Shown here: in pieces, positions 1 through 7,748 of the stretch
Numbering within the stretch: the first letter of the stretch is position 1
How the letters are laid out: each line of letters begins with the position of its first letter
Assembly: GCA_963827085.1 (NCBI GenBank)
Contig: CAWGZY010000002.1
Coordinates: forward strand, 124,001 to 188,000
DNA: 64,000 nucleotides
Direction: 5' to 3'
Origin: JAGVPT01 sp963827085
GTDB taxonomy: Bacteria; Bacteroidota; Ignavibacteria; UBA10030; UBA8401
Notes under the pieces: model-generated
What the model was told of the DNA's origin: nothing
Seen by the model: only the letters and a program-made list of their open reading frames with translations
The model's database searches: none
Position numbers and translations under genes: made by a program

Positions 1-279
1 AGGATACAAAAGCAAGAAAGCCCCCTTTTTTAGCTTGATTGTTCGATCGTTTACATCTACATTTTCAAACGCATGGAAAATTATGAGAGGGATCTAAACG
101 CTCAAAATGATGAACGCGATGATAAGGGATTTTATGTTTCGCAAGAGAAAGCTATGATCAACCTAACGGCCTTTGGTCAAACTGGTTCCGAATATGAAGC
201 TATTCGATTATCCGCAACAATTTCGATGGCAAAAGAAAATCCCATTATCAAAATTTACTCCAATAGCAAAGCGATTACG

Positions 280-1047
280 ATGAAATCTATTTCGATAATA
301 GCCACTTTGTTCCTTTTTATCTCCAACATTTGCCTCGGTCAGATTCATCGGGGAACAGCGGTGTTCGGATATTGCTTTCACGATGCAATTGTGATCGGAG
401 TTGACAGCAAGTTTACCGAATTCGACAAGAAAAATTCGCTTACCGGCTTCGGATACGGGTGCAAAGTCTTCCGTGGAAATGACAGCGTGTATTTCGCCAT
501 CTCCGGGAATGTCATCCCCTTCATCGACGGACAGAATGCTATAGAACGGGATGCTCGCCAAGCGTGTAAGAACGGTGCGAACCTCTCCGCAATTGCTTCC
601 CTTTTCAAAAAAGAGGCGCTCAATACTCTCGAACCATACTCGGGAACCATTCAGCGGCAAATTGCCGGCGGCGTAAGGGGGGATTATGTGTCTGTTGCGT
701 TCTTCGGGTTCGAGGAAGGAGTCGCAAGCTCTTATATAGTGGAGTTCCATGATATTAACATCCTTAAAAATGGGGACACTTCCCTTATCAGCGGAAAAGA
801 AATGAGGGTAGGTAAATATCCAATGAAGATTGAACTTGGGAACACTGTCGAAATTGACAGATTCCTCTCCGCGCATCCCGCCTACGTTGGACATGGCAGA
901 GATTCTATCACCGTAGAAATCAATACTCTCCTCGGGCTTGAGATCCTGGCCCACCCCGAAGCAGTTGGCGGCGGCATCTCTATTCTATGCATCTACCCAC
1001 ATAAGTACGAGTGGTGGCAAAGCGGATGCGAGTGCAAGAACTTTTAA
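280..1047 (+). CDS. Exported proteasome-beta-like Ntn hydrolase
   Basis: Predicted secreted threonine peptidase of the proteasome/Anbu-type Ntn-hydrolase fold. The ATG at 280 gives 255 residues opening with a clear signal peptide (residues 1-20, ending CLG). The reading frame stays open for 69 codons upstream, but that part has no signal and no visible ribosome site. Gly25-Thr26 fits the proteasome autoprocessing site (Gly-1/Thr1). Counting Thr26 as 1, an Asp lies at position 17 (VDSK) and a Lys at 37 (CKVF), close to the Asp17 and Lys33 of beta subunits, and is followed by an AISG segment like the MSG strand of proteasomes. The C-terminal EAVGGGISILCI resembles the last strand of the family. 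These residue matches are seen; proteolytic activity and secretion are inferred. It stands alone, with no ATPase gene nearby. A divergent, inactive Ntn protein is the alternative. Confidence 0.62.
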   Translation: MKSISIIATLFLFISNICLGQIHRGTAVFGYCFHDAIVIGVDSKFTEFDKKNSLTGFGYGCKVFRGNDSVYFAISGNVIPFIDGQNAIERDARQACKNGANLSAIASLFKKEALNTLEPYSGTIQRQIAGGVRGDYVSVAFFGFEEGVASSYIVEFHDINILKNGDTSLISGKEMRVGKYPMKIELGNTVEIDRFLSAHPAYVGHGRDSITVEINTLLGLEILAHPEAVGGGISILCIYPHKYEWWQSGCECKNF

Positions 1048-1305
1048 CTTGAAATTTCTCTGACGCAATACACACGGAATTTTCAAGTTAATCAAGAAAC
1101 CCTTTCAGCATTGGCAAAGCCTCATATCAATCCCTCGCCTACCCTCTTTGGCAAACATCTTCTTATGTGCCACAATTGTCATTGACCGTATCCATTCTTA
1201 TTGATGACCATTACCGGTTAGACACCGTTGAAACTTTCCCCTTGCTCACTTCGTAAAGCTTGTGGTGCTTCATTTTCCGGTCAGGGGGAAAAAAGGAGGT
1301 TTCTC

Positions 1306-1854
1306 ATGCAACATAAAATTCTCGTGCTTTCAAGCATCCTGCTTACCGTTGCTATGTTCAGTCAGGCTGAAGCACAAACAAAATGCATTTGGATTGTAGG
1401 GTCACAAGACGGCGTGCCAATTCAAAAGATCGGTGTTTCCCTCTCGCTTGTGAAGCTTCTCGGCAGTTCGGATGGAGAGTTCGACATGAACGGCGTGAAA
1501 ATGTCGTACGAATCGCTTCTGCAAATATACCGGGACGGGTCTGTCAAGCGCATAAAAGACAGCGCCGGGAAAAGCGAGACGAAAATTTATGGCGGAAAGT
1601 TCGATCAGGAGATGAAAGAAAGTTCCGAAATGCAGGACCGCCTCATCATTGAAAGCTCCGACAGCGGATCCGCGACGAAAATCTCCAAAATACGCGTAAA
1701 ATCAATTGAAGCAGTGGGCGTTGTGCTGGCGATGATCGGATCGAAAGACCTCGACAATGACATTGACAAAATCGGAGCCGCCCTTGAACAAGGGGGTGTT
1801 CTCTACATCCGGGATGAGCAAAAAGATTCTCGGCTCTGGATGTACGTGAATTGA
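1306..1854 (+). CDS. Small secreted protein of unknown function
   Basis: Encodes 182 residues. The start at 1306 is fixed by a strong ribosome site (AAGGAGGT at 1293-1300) and by a signal peptide ending AEA at about residue 23; an in-frame upstream start at 1228 would put 26 polar residues before the signal. The mature part has mixed alpha/beta composition, two cysteines at most, and no lipobox, repeats or sorting domain. I do not recognise a family. It lies 258 bases after the proteasome-like gene on the same strand and may be co-expressed, although no promoter or terminator is clear in that gap. Confidence 0.6.
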   Translation: MQHKILVLSSILLTVAMFSQAEAQTKCIWIVGSQDGVPIQKIGVSLSLVKLLGSSDGEFDMNGVKMSYESLLQIYRDGSVKRIKDSAGKSETKIYGGKFDQEMKESSEMQDRLIIESSDSGSATKISKIRVKSIEAVGVVLAMIGSKDLDNDIDKIGAALEQGGVLYIRDEQKDSRLWMYVN

Positions 1855-2397
1855 CGGCAGATCGGAGCGATGATAACTCCAGGCCATCCAACATTGGAAG
1901 CAATCGGAAATTACGGTGTAGATGGCCGACAAAAAGGGTTGATGGATCCATACTCGGAGAAGCAGTCGAAGAGGACCACGCTCGAAAACGGAAAATCTGA
2001 AAGACGTCGGTGAGATTCTCGCAGCCATACCTGAATTAGGATTTCTTCCAGAAGATGCCCGGGCAATTGAATCCAGGTTTTTTATAGCACGCAGAAGATT
2101 CAAACCCAGGAATGGCCTTTTTTGCCTTGACTCTCCTATTGAATAAGTGTACTTTTTCGCGTACAGCCTACCGGGGGAACTGGGAGCGCTTGATGAAAGA
2201 GGAAAAACCCTCGGATTCGCGAGTGCGAAGATGAGGGTTTTTGTGTTTAAGGAACAGTATAAGGAGCTCGGCAAGAAGCCATGCAAAAAAGAGGATGTGC
2301 AGTGTAACCCCGCTTGTGGTCGGTGCGACGGGCAAAGGCGACCCGCTTTCTTATTCGGCATGACAAATAATTCATCCACACATTGAAAGGTCCATCG
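1855..2397. other. Gene-poor stretch with relic coding signal and a repeat
   Basis: No convincing intact gene. A + strand frame ending with the TAA near 2144 reads like protein (KDVGEILAAIPELGF followed by an Arg-rich tail ending LDSPIE) but has no start, so it looks like the 3' end of a decayed gene. Its last codons belong to the dispersed repeat listed separately, and the hairpin at 2205-2240 follows. Confidence 0.45.
2114..2252 (+). repeat. Dispersed gene-end repeat with hairpin, copy 1
   Basis: About 140 bases matching, with substitutions and small gaps, the reverse complement of roughly 15121-15258. Both copies begin with codons for LDSP-I-(E/D)-stop, continue through a CGGGGGAA block, and end in an almost identical hairpin of about 36 bases. 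The hairpin here is at 2205-2240, with arms AAACCCTC and GAGGGTTT, an inner TTCGC/GCGAA stem and a following T-rich run, so it could act as a terminator. Confidence 0.6.
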
Positions 2398-3627
2398 ATG
2401 AAACGTTTATCCATAATTCAGTTTGCAGCGCTCCTCCTTCTATATGGGGCGGTTGCCGGACAAACAACCGAGCGGAGAGACACGGCAGTTTTTGTCGTGC
2501 CGAAGAATGAATTTATGGATTCGGTGAGTAAATCGCTGGATCAATTCTATCAAAAAGATACGGCCAAAAAACCGATCCTTCGTGTCGATTTCAGCAAGAT
2601 CGATGCTCCGCTTAAGGTCAGCGAATTCACACAATACTGGCACAACAAGCCCCTGTCACAGGCCAAGTCGGGCATGTGTTGGTGCTTCTCAACAACATCA
2701 ATGCTGGAATCGGAGATCTATAGACAATCGAAACGACAGATCAAGCTGTCTGAGCTTTATACTGTCTACTGGGAGTACGTCGAGAAGACACGCGGATACG
2801 TTCGCGCCCGCGGGGAATCGGAATTCGGGGAAGGCTCACAGGCGAATGCTGTGTACAGGGATTGGAAAAAATACGGCATCGTGCCCGCGGAAGCTTATTC
2901 GGGCCTGCTAAACGGCCAGCCCTTCCATGACCATACAAAGATGTTCGAGGAGATCAGCGGCTATCTCAAATCCCTCAAATCATCTAACGCATGGAGCGAG
3001 AACCAGGCGGTAGAGACCGTAATGGCAATCATGAACCACTACATCGGTGAGCCCCCGAAAGAAATCATAGTCGAAGGGAAAAAAATGACACCGCTGGAGT
3101 ACTATGAGAAAATCACAAAGCTCAACGTAGACGATTACGTCAGCATATGTTCTTTTATGAATAAGCCGTACTACACATATATCGAATATGAGGTCCCCGA
3201 CAATTGGTGGCACAGCAGAGAATACTATAATGTTCCTCTCAACGAATTCATGGCAGCGTTCAAGCGAGCAGTCCAGGACGGATATACTGTCGAGCTCTGG
3301 GGAGATGTTTCTGAACCGGGGATTGATGGACATGCGGGCGTCGCGGTGGTGCCGACCTTCGACATCCCTTCCCAGTTCATCGACGAAAGCGCGCGACAGT
3401 TCCGGTTTAGCAACGGAACCACATCAGACGATCATGGGATCCACGTCGTCGGGTACTGTCAGAAAAATGGGAAAGACTGGTATCTGATCAAGGACTCAGG
3501 GTCAGGGTCGCGAAATAATTCACACCCCGGGTACTTCTTCTTCAGCGAGGACTATGTGAAACTGAAGATGCTCGGATTTGGCGTTCACAAAAGCGCTGTC
3601 ACGTCGTTGCTGAAAAAAGCGAAGTAG
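2398..3627 (+). CDS. Exported papain-like C1 peptidase (bleomycin hydrolase-like)
   Basis: Predicted exported cysteine peptidase of 409 residues. The ATG at 2398 is preferred over a TTG at 2383 because GAAAGG lies 7-12 bases ahead of it and a signal peptide (about residues 1-21, ending VAG) follows directly. The oxyanion Gln88 and catalytic Cys94 sit six residues apart, as in papain (motif SGMCWCFS). The catalytic His is His346 in DHGIHVVGY, aligning with papain His159. The usual Asn of the KNSWG motif is Asp366 here (IKDSGSG), a change I believe is shared by Bacteroidota homologues. Length and the large insert between Cys and His fit the bleomycin hydrolase/aminopeptidase C group. Directly after the stop, in frame, lies half of a T9SS sorting domain. 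Confidence 0.85.
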   Translation: MKRLSIIQFAALLLLYGAVAGQTTERRDTAVFVVPKNEFMDSVSKSLDQFYQKDTAKKPILRVDFSKIDAPLKVSEFTQYWHNKPLSQAKSGMCWCFSTTSMLESEIYRQSKRQIKLSELYTVYWEYVEKTRGYVRARGESEFGEGSQANAVYRDWKKYGIVPAEAYSGLLNGQPFHDHTKMFEEISGYLKSLKSSNAWSENQAVETVMAIMNHYIGEPPKEIIVEGKKMTPLEYYEKITKLNVDDYVSICSFMNKPYYTYIEYEVPDNWWHSREYYNVPLNEFMAAFKRAVQDGYTVELWGDVSEPGIDGHAGVAVVPTFDIPSQFIDESARQFRFSNGTTSDDHGIHVVGYCQKNGKDWYLIKDSGSGSRNNSHPGYFFFSEDYVKLKMLGFGVHKSAVTSLLKKAK

Positions 3628-3780
3628 ACGGTCATTCACAAATCTGCATCGCAATCCCCAGAACGTCAGACTGCGGGCAATCAATCGGTTACTTTTAACG
3701 CGAGCAACTTATCGAGCGGAGTATATTTCTACAGGCTCAGTGCTGGAAGTTTTGTACAGACGAGGAAGTTGTTACTCTAA
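3628..3780 (+). pseudogene. In-frame T9SS sorting-domain remnant after the C1 peptidase
   Basis: Beginning right after the TAG of the peptidase gene and in the same frame, 50 codons run open to the TAA at 3778-3780. From 3661 they encode the second half of a type IX secretion sorting domain: ERQTAG, then NASNLSSGVYFYRLSAG and the terminal KLLLL. The match to the C-terminus of the propeller protein at 12142-14241 is very close. The first half with YPNPFNP is missing. Either the peptidase lost its tail through truncation, or a decayed neighbour left this scrap behind. Confidence 0.8.
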
Positions 3781-3844
3781 AAATAGTCGGCCGGCATTTT
3801 TTAACGAACATGCAATTTGATCAACTGGTTTGAAAAGGAGCCGT

Positions 3845-4303
3845 ATGAACACAAGAAACGATCAGACAAGAGATTTGATTGAGCTTATTGTATGCATACT
3901 CATAATTTTGGGGGAAATCGCTCTTGTTAACCACTCGGATAATACGATTCTTGCAAAAAGGGAGGCGTTTCAAATTCTCAGCAATTCTCTTCTTCCTAAG
4001 GGGGAACCGTTCGATCAGGATGAAATGAGGATCTCACATCTTTTTGTTGAAGATACGTTGCCGCGTTTGATGCAATATGGACTCATTAAAAAATATGAAT
4101 TAACTCAATTTCGAACTATCCTTTTTGTAAACGGACCACTGTGGAAACAGACGTCGCCATTTTTTAAGAATTGTCTGCTGAGAGAAATTCTTGCCCATAA
4201 CAAGATCAACGGTTACGCCCCGGAAACTCAAATAGTCGACAATCAATCGAGACGGCTTTTTGCTAAAATATCTCCTTCCTTCGCGTTTACGTTTTTTGAT
4301 TAA
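3845..4303 (+). CDS. Small single-pass membrane protein, unknown
   Basis: Encodes 152 residues from the ATG at 3845, preceded by AAAAGGAG at 3833-3840, which decides it over a TTG at 3830. One hydrophobic segment lies near the N-terminus (about residues 12-29), followed by a soluble part rich in Leu, Phe and charged residues. No cysteine motif, lipobox or family signature is visible. It sits between the C1 peptidase and the M16 peptidase genes on the same strand; a role linked to them is only a guess. Confidence 0.5.
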   Translation: MNTRNDQTRDLIELIVCILIILGEIALVNHSDNTILAKREAFQILSNSLLPKGEPFDQDEMRISHLFVEDTLPRLMQYGLIKKYELTQFRTILFVNGPLWKQTSPFFKNCLLREILAHNKINGYAPETQIVDNQSRRLFAKISPSFAFTFFD

Positions 4304-4560
4304 TGATGCGGCGCGCGAACGAATCCTCTGAATGGATTTATTCGATTGCACATGCAAGGGTATCACTAATCATCGCGCCATCGGACAAAGTGCTCCGACT
4401 GCCATCGCCAACAATTTAATTTCGTCTTCCGATTTCTTGCATATTGTCTTTCATTTTTCATATCCACGAAATGGATAACGAATTATTTAATTACCCGCCA
4501 ATCGGCACCAAAAGCAAACTCGCATTTCAACAAAAATTGACACTGTCATTCAGGAGAACC

Positions 4561-7371
4561 ATGAACCTACGCCGTTTTTCCATCGTTGCCGCATGTGCTG
4601 CGATAATTTCGACCAGCGTTTTTTCTCAACAGCTTTTCGGGATCAAGGATACGCTTTGTCTTGATCCCAAAATTACGAAAGGTAAATTTGCCAACGGACT
4701 GACCTATTATATTAGAACAAATAAAAAGCCGGAAAAACGGGCCGAGCTGCGGCTTGTCGTCAGAGCGGGCTCGGTTCTTGAGGACGACGATCAACAAGGG
4801 CTTGCGCATTTGGTAGAACACATGGCGTTCGATGGAACGAAATCCTTTCCCAAAAATGAACTGGTGAGCTTCCTCGAGAAAGCGGGAATCAAGATGGGAC
4901 CCGATATCAATGCATATACCAGCTTTGACGAGACGGTATACAAGCTGCAGATTCCGACAGACTCTGCTGCTCTGCTCACAAAAGCGTTTCAAATACTGAA
5001 GGAGTGGGCCAGCGCAGTTACTTTCGATGATGTCGAGATAGATAGGGAACGGCGTGTCGTAATTGAGGAGTGGCGGCTGGGACGCGGAGCAAACGAACGA
5101 GTCCAGAACAAACACAATCCAACCATTTTCTATAAATCGCGGTATGCGGAACGTCTTCCTATCGGAAAGAAAGAGGTTCTCGATACTTGTTCGCACGACG
5201 CGATAAAGAGATTTTATCGGGATTGGTATCGTCCAAATCTCATGGCAGTCGTAGCAGTTGGCGATTTCAATCCGGATACGATACAATTGCTTATTGAAAA
5301 CAATTTTGAGCGGTTGAGAAATCCGAGCTCGCCTCGTACGCGGCCAGAATATAACCTTGCTAATCACCAGGAGACTCTTGTATCGGTTGCAACGGATGCT
5401 GAACTCCCGTACACTACTGCGAACGTATTCTTTAAGCGAGACCTTGAACAAGAACGGACGGCAGGCGACTACCGAAGAGATATTACCGGTGAACTATATG
5501 ACGGCATGCTGAACGCGAGGATCCAGGAGCGCCTGCAGCAACCAAATCCCCCCTTCATATCCGGATCCACAGGTGATTCGCGGTTCGTCGGAGACAAACA
5601 AGCGTATTCTCTTTACGCGACAGTGAAAGAGGATCAGATTCTTTATGGCTTCGAGGCAATGCTCTCCGAAGTATTCCAAGCGAGAGATCACGGGTTTACA
5701 CCTACAGAGTTCGATCGCATGAAGAAGATCATGATGCGGGGAATGGAGGAGGCATATCTGGAACGCGACAAAACTGAATCGGCAGCGTACGTGAACGAGA
5801 TCATCCAAAATTTTCTCCAGGACGAGCCGATGCCGGGTATCGAAGCAGAGTACGCAATGGTTCAGCAGTTTATACCTACGATCACCCTCGAGGAAGTGAA
5901 TAGCATGAGTTCGGTGCGCATCACGCCAACTAATCGTGTCGCGACACTCTCAGCCCCCAAGAAGGAAGGAATTGCTGTGCCCACCGAATCCGAAATTCTC
6001 GCCGCGTTGAATAAAGCGGAGACTCAAAAAACGGAAGCATACGTTGACAAAGTCAATTCCCAAAAACTTGTACCGACATTGCCAAAGCCAGGTACCATAG
6101 TCAGCGAACGAAAGATTGATTCGATTGGAGTGACAGAGTGGAGACTCTCCAACGGGTCTCTCGTCGTTTTGAAGCCGACCGACTTCAAGAATGATGAGAT
6201 TCTCTTCTCAGCATTCTCGAACGGCGGCTTATCCCTCTCCTCAGATGAGGATTATCTTTCGTCGCGCTGGGCGGCGGCAGCTGCGAGCCTGAGCGGAGTA
6301 GGCAATTTCGACGCTGTGGCCTTGGAGAAAGCACTTGCCGGCAAGATCGCCAGAGTGTCTCCCACCTTGGGCGAACTGGCCGAGGGCTTCACTGGGAGTG
6401 CCTCGCCGCGAGACTTGGAGACTCTGTTTCAACTCACGTACCTTTACTGTACATCTCCGCGCGAAGATACTGCCGCATTCAATGCTTTTCTCTCCCGCCA
6501 GAGAGCAGCTCTGCAAAATAGAAGCGTGAGCCCTGAAGGGGCATTCTACGATACCATCCAAGTAACGATGGCTCAATATCATTATCGCGAGAGGCCGTTT
6601 ACAGTACAAATGGTCGACTCCGTCAACCTCGACAAAGCAATGAAGTTTTATAGAGACCGATTCGCCGATGGCAGCGGGTTTACATTTTTCTTTGTCGGCA
6701 GCTTCGATCTCGCCACCATGAAACCTTTTGTTGAGCACTATCTCGCGGCACTCCCGCCGCTCGATCGGAAAGAGACCTGGCGCGATTTGGGCATCAAACC
6801 GCCCAAAGGAGTGATCAGCAAGAACGTCATGAGAGGAATCGAGCCAAAGAGCCTTGTCCGAATGATGTTCACCGGACCGTTCGAATGGTCGCGTCAAAAC
6901 CGGTACGATTTTGAGTCGCTGCTGGAATATCTCAATATTAAACTTCGCGAAGTGATGCGCGAGGACAAAGGCGGAGTGTACGGAGTTAGTGCAAGCGGAT
7001 CTCCATCTCTTCATCCTCGGAAGGAGTACAGGCTGACCATTTCATTCGGATGCTCGCCGGTTCGCGTCGATGAACTCGTTGCCGCCGCAATTCAACAGAT
7101 AGACAGCCTCAAGAGCACGGTACCTGGCGACGACTATGTGGTGAAAGTGAAAGAAATTCAACGAAGGCAGCATGAGGTGAATCTAAAACAGAATGGATGG
7201 TGGCTCAACAGCCTCCGCTTTTCTTATGTCAATGGAGGAGACCCGCAAGGGATATTGAAGTATCCAGGGCTGGTAGACAGCCTCACCGGAGGAGCGATCC
7301 AGCAGGCGGCGAGAAAATACTTTGATATGAGCAATTATGTTAAAGTCGTGCTGCTCCCCGAAAAAAATTAG
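4561..7371 (+). CDS. Exported M16 family zinc peptidase (pitrilysin/insulinase type)
   Basis: Encodes 936 residues. The ATG at 4561 follows CAGGAGAACC closely and starts a signal peptide ending near residue 22 (VFSQ); 39 extra upstream codons have no such support. The inverted zinc motif HLVEH is at residues 83-87, with the expected third ligand Glu about 76 residues on (DRERRVVIEEW, near residue 163). The length fits the two-lobed M16 architecture of paired active and inactive halves; the C-terminal half, from about residue 480, shows a second M16-like lobe without HxxEH. In Bacteroidota such proteins are periplasmic or surface proteases that degrade peptides. There is no T9SS sorting domain, so a periplasmic site is likelier. 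Confidence 0.93.
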   Translation: MNLRRFSIVAACAAIISTSVFSQQLFGIKDTLCLDPKITKGKFANGLTYYIRTNKKPEKRAELRLVVRAGSVLEDDDQQGLAHLVEHMAFDGTKSFPKNELVSFLEKAGIKMGPDINAYTSFDETVYKLQIPTDSAALLTKAFQILKEWASAVTFDDVEIDRERRVVIEEWRLGRGANERVQNKHNPTIFYKSRYAERLPIGKKEVLDTCSHDAIKRFYRDWYRPNLMAVVAVGDFNPDTIQLLIENNFERLRNPSSPRTRPEYNLANHQETLVSVATDAELPYTTANVFFKRDLEQERTAGDYRRDITGELYDGMLNARIQERLQQPNPPFISGSTGDSRFVGDKQAYSLYATVKEDQILYGFEAMLSEVFQARDHGFTPTEFDRMKKIMMRGMEEAYLERDKTESAAYVNEIIQNFLQDEPMPGIEAEYAMVQQFIPTITLEEVNSMSSVRITPTNRVATLSAPKKEGIAVPTESEILAALNKAETQKTEAYVDKVNSQKLVPTLPKPGTIVSERKIDSIGVTEWRLSNGSLVVLKPTDFKNDEILFSAFSNGGLSLSSDEDYLSSRWAAAAASLSGVGNFDAVALEKALAGKIARVSPTLGELAEGFTGSASPRDLETLFQLTYLYCTSPREDTAAFNAFLSRQRAALQNRSVSPEGAFYDTIQVTMAQYHYRERPFTVQMVDSVNLDKAMKFYRDRFADGSGFTFFFVGSFDLATMKPFVEHYLAALPPLDRKETWRDLGIKPPKGVISKNVMRGIEPKSLVRMMFTGPFEWSRQNRYDFESLLEYLNIKLREVMREDKGGVYGVSASGSPSLHPRKEYRLTISFGCSPVRVDELVAAAIQQIDSLKSTVPGDDYVVKVKEIQRRQHEVNLKQNGWWLNSLRFSYVNGGDPQGILKYPGLVDSLTGGAIQQAARKYFDMSNYVKVVLLPEKN

Positions 7372-7748
7372 ATTTTCGGTGCGATCCATCTATTATTACT
7401 TTGAAACATCTGAAAAATTGTTTCGCGCAAAGGCGCGAAGATTCTGTTTTAGAATCACTTTGCGACTTTGCGTGTGGCGAAACCATCCCCTTGGGATTTG
7501 CGCGAGCCGCACTTTCGGGATTATTCAGAAGGCTTACTCTATAAACGAATCGAGCTTCGGATGTTTCCCGATTGAAAATGGATATTTGAGAGATAACACA
7601 AACTATTTTGGTTTCGGAGAGAAGGTTCCCTGGAATAAATTCCAGGAAAGCATCAATCGTCAGATAACCGAGATCAAATCATGGTAGCTCCACCATGCAG
7701 CCGCACAGAATTCATTCCATTTAAAATGGCTAGGGGGCAGTTGCAGGT
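7372..7748. other. Intergenic stretch with a MITE-like copy and a coding relic
   Basis: Holds the MITE-like copy 1 (7404-7534). From about 7541 to 7687 an open frame reads like a gene end (GYLRDNTNYFGFGEKVPWNKF, cut here to its core: NYFGFGEKVPWNKF) and stops at the TAG at 7685. It has no start of its own and appears to be the tail of a gene lost or interrupted by the element. No intact gene is seen. Confidence 0.4.
7404..7534 (-). repeat. MITE-like element, copy 1
   Basis: About 131 bases, the reverse complement of which matches 25857-25986 over nearly its full length, including the block TGCGGCTCGCGCAAATCCCA. The ends are degenerate inverted repeats related to AGACTTCTGAA. The flanks TACTTTG (7397-7403) and TACTCTA (7535-7541) agree at five of seven positions, suggesting an old 7-bp target duplication. 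Confidence 0.65.

Noticed and set aside
208..954. 248-codon open frame on the - strand opposite the proteasome-like gene
   Set aside because: No signal, family motif or ribosome site; the + strand frame has a signal peptide and conserved-looking active-site residues.
1702..2379. 225-codon - strand frame over the small secreted gene's end and the repeat
   Set aside because: It runs through the repeat hairpin and antisense to a better-supported gene; the shared string NTKTLIFALANPRV with another frame only reflects the repeat.
4567..5451. 294-codon - strand frame opposite the M16 peptidase
   Set aside because: It is antisense to a gene with clear zinc-peptidase motifs; its composition is that of a shadow frame.
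7337..7687. 116-codon frame after the M16 gene as a real gene
   Set aside because: Its first half overlaps the M16 stop and the MITE-like element; only the last part looks coding, so it is noted as a relic.
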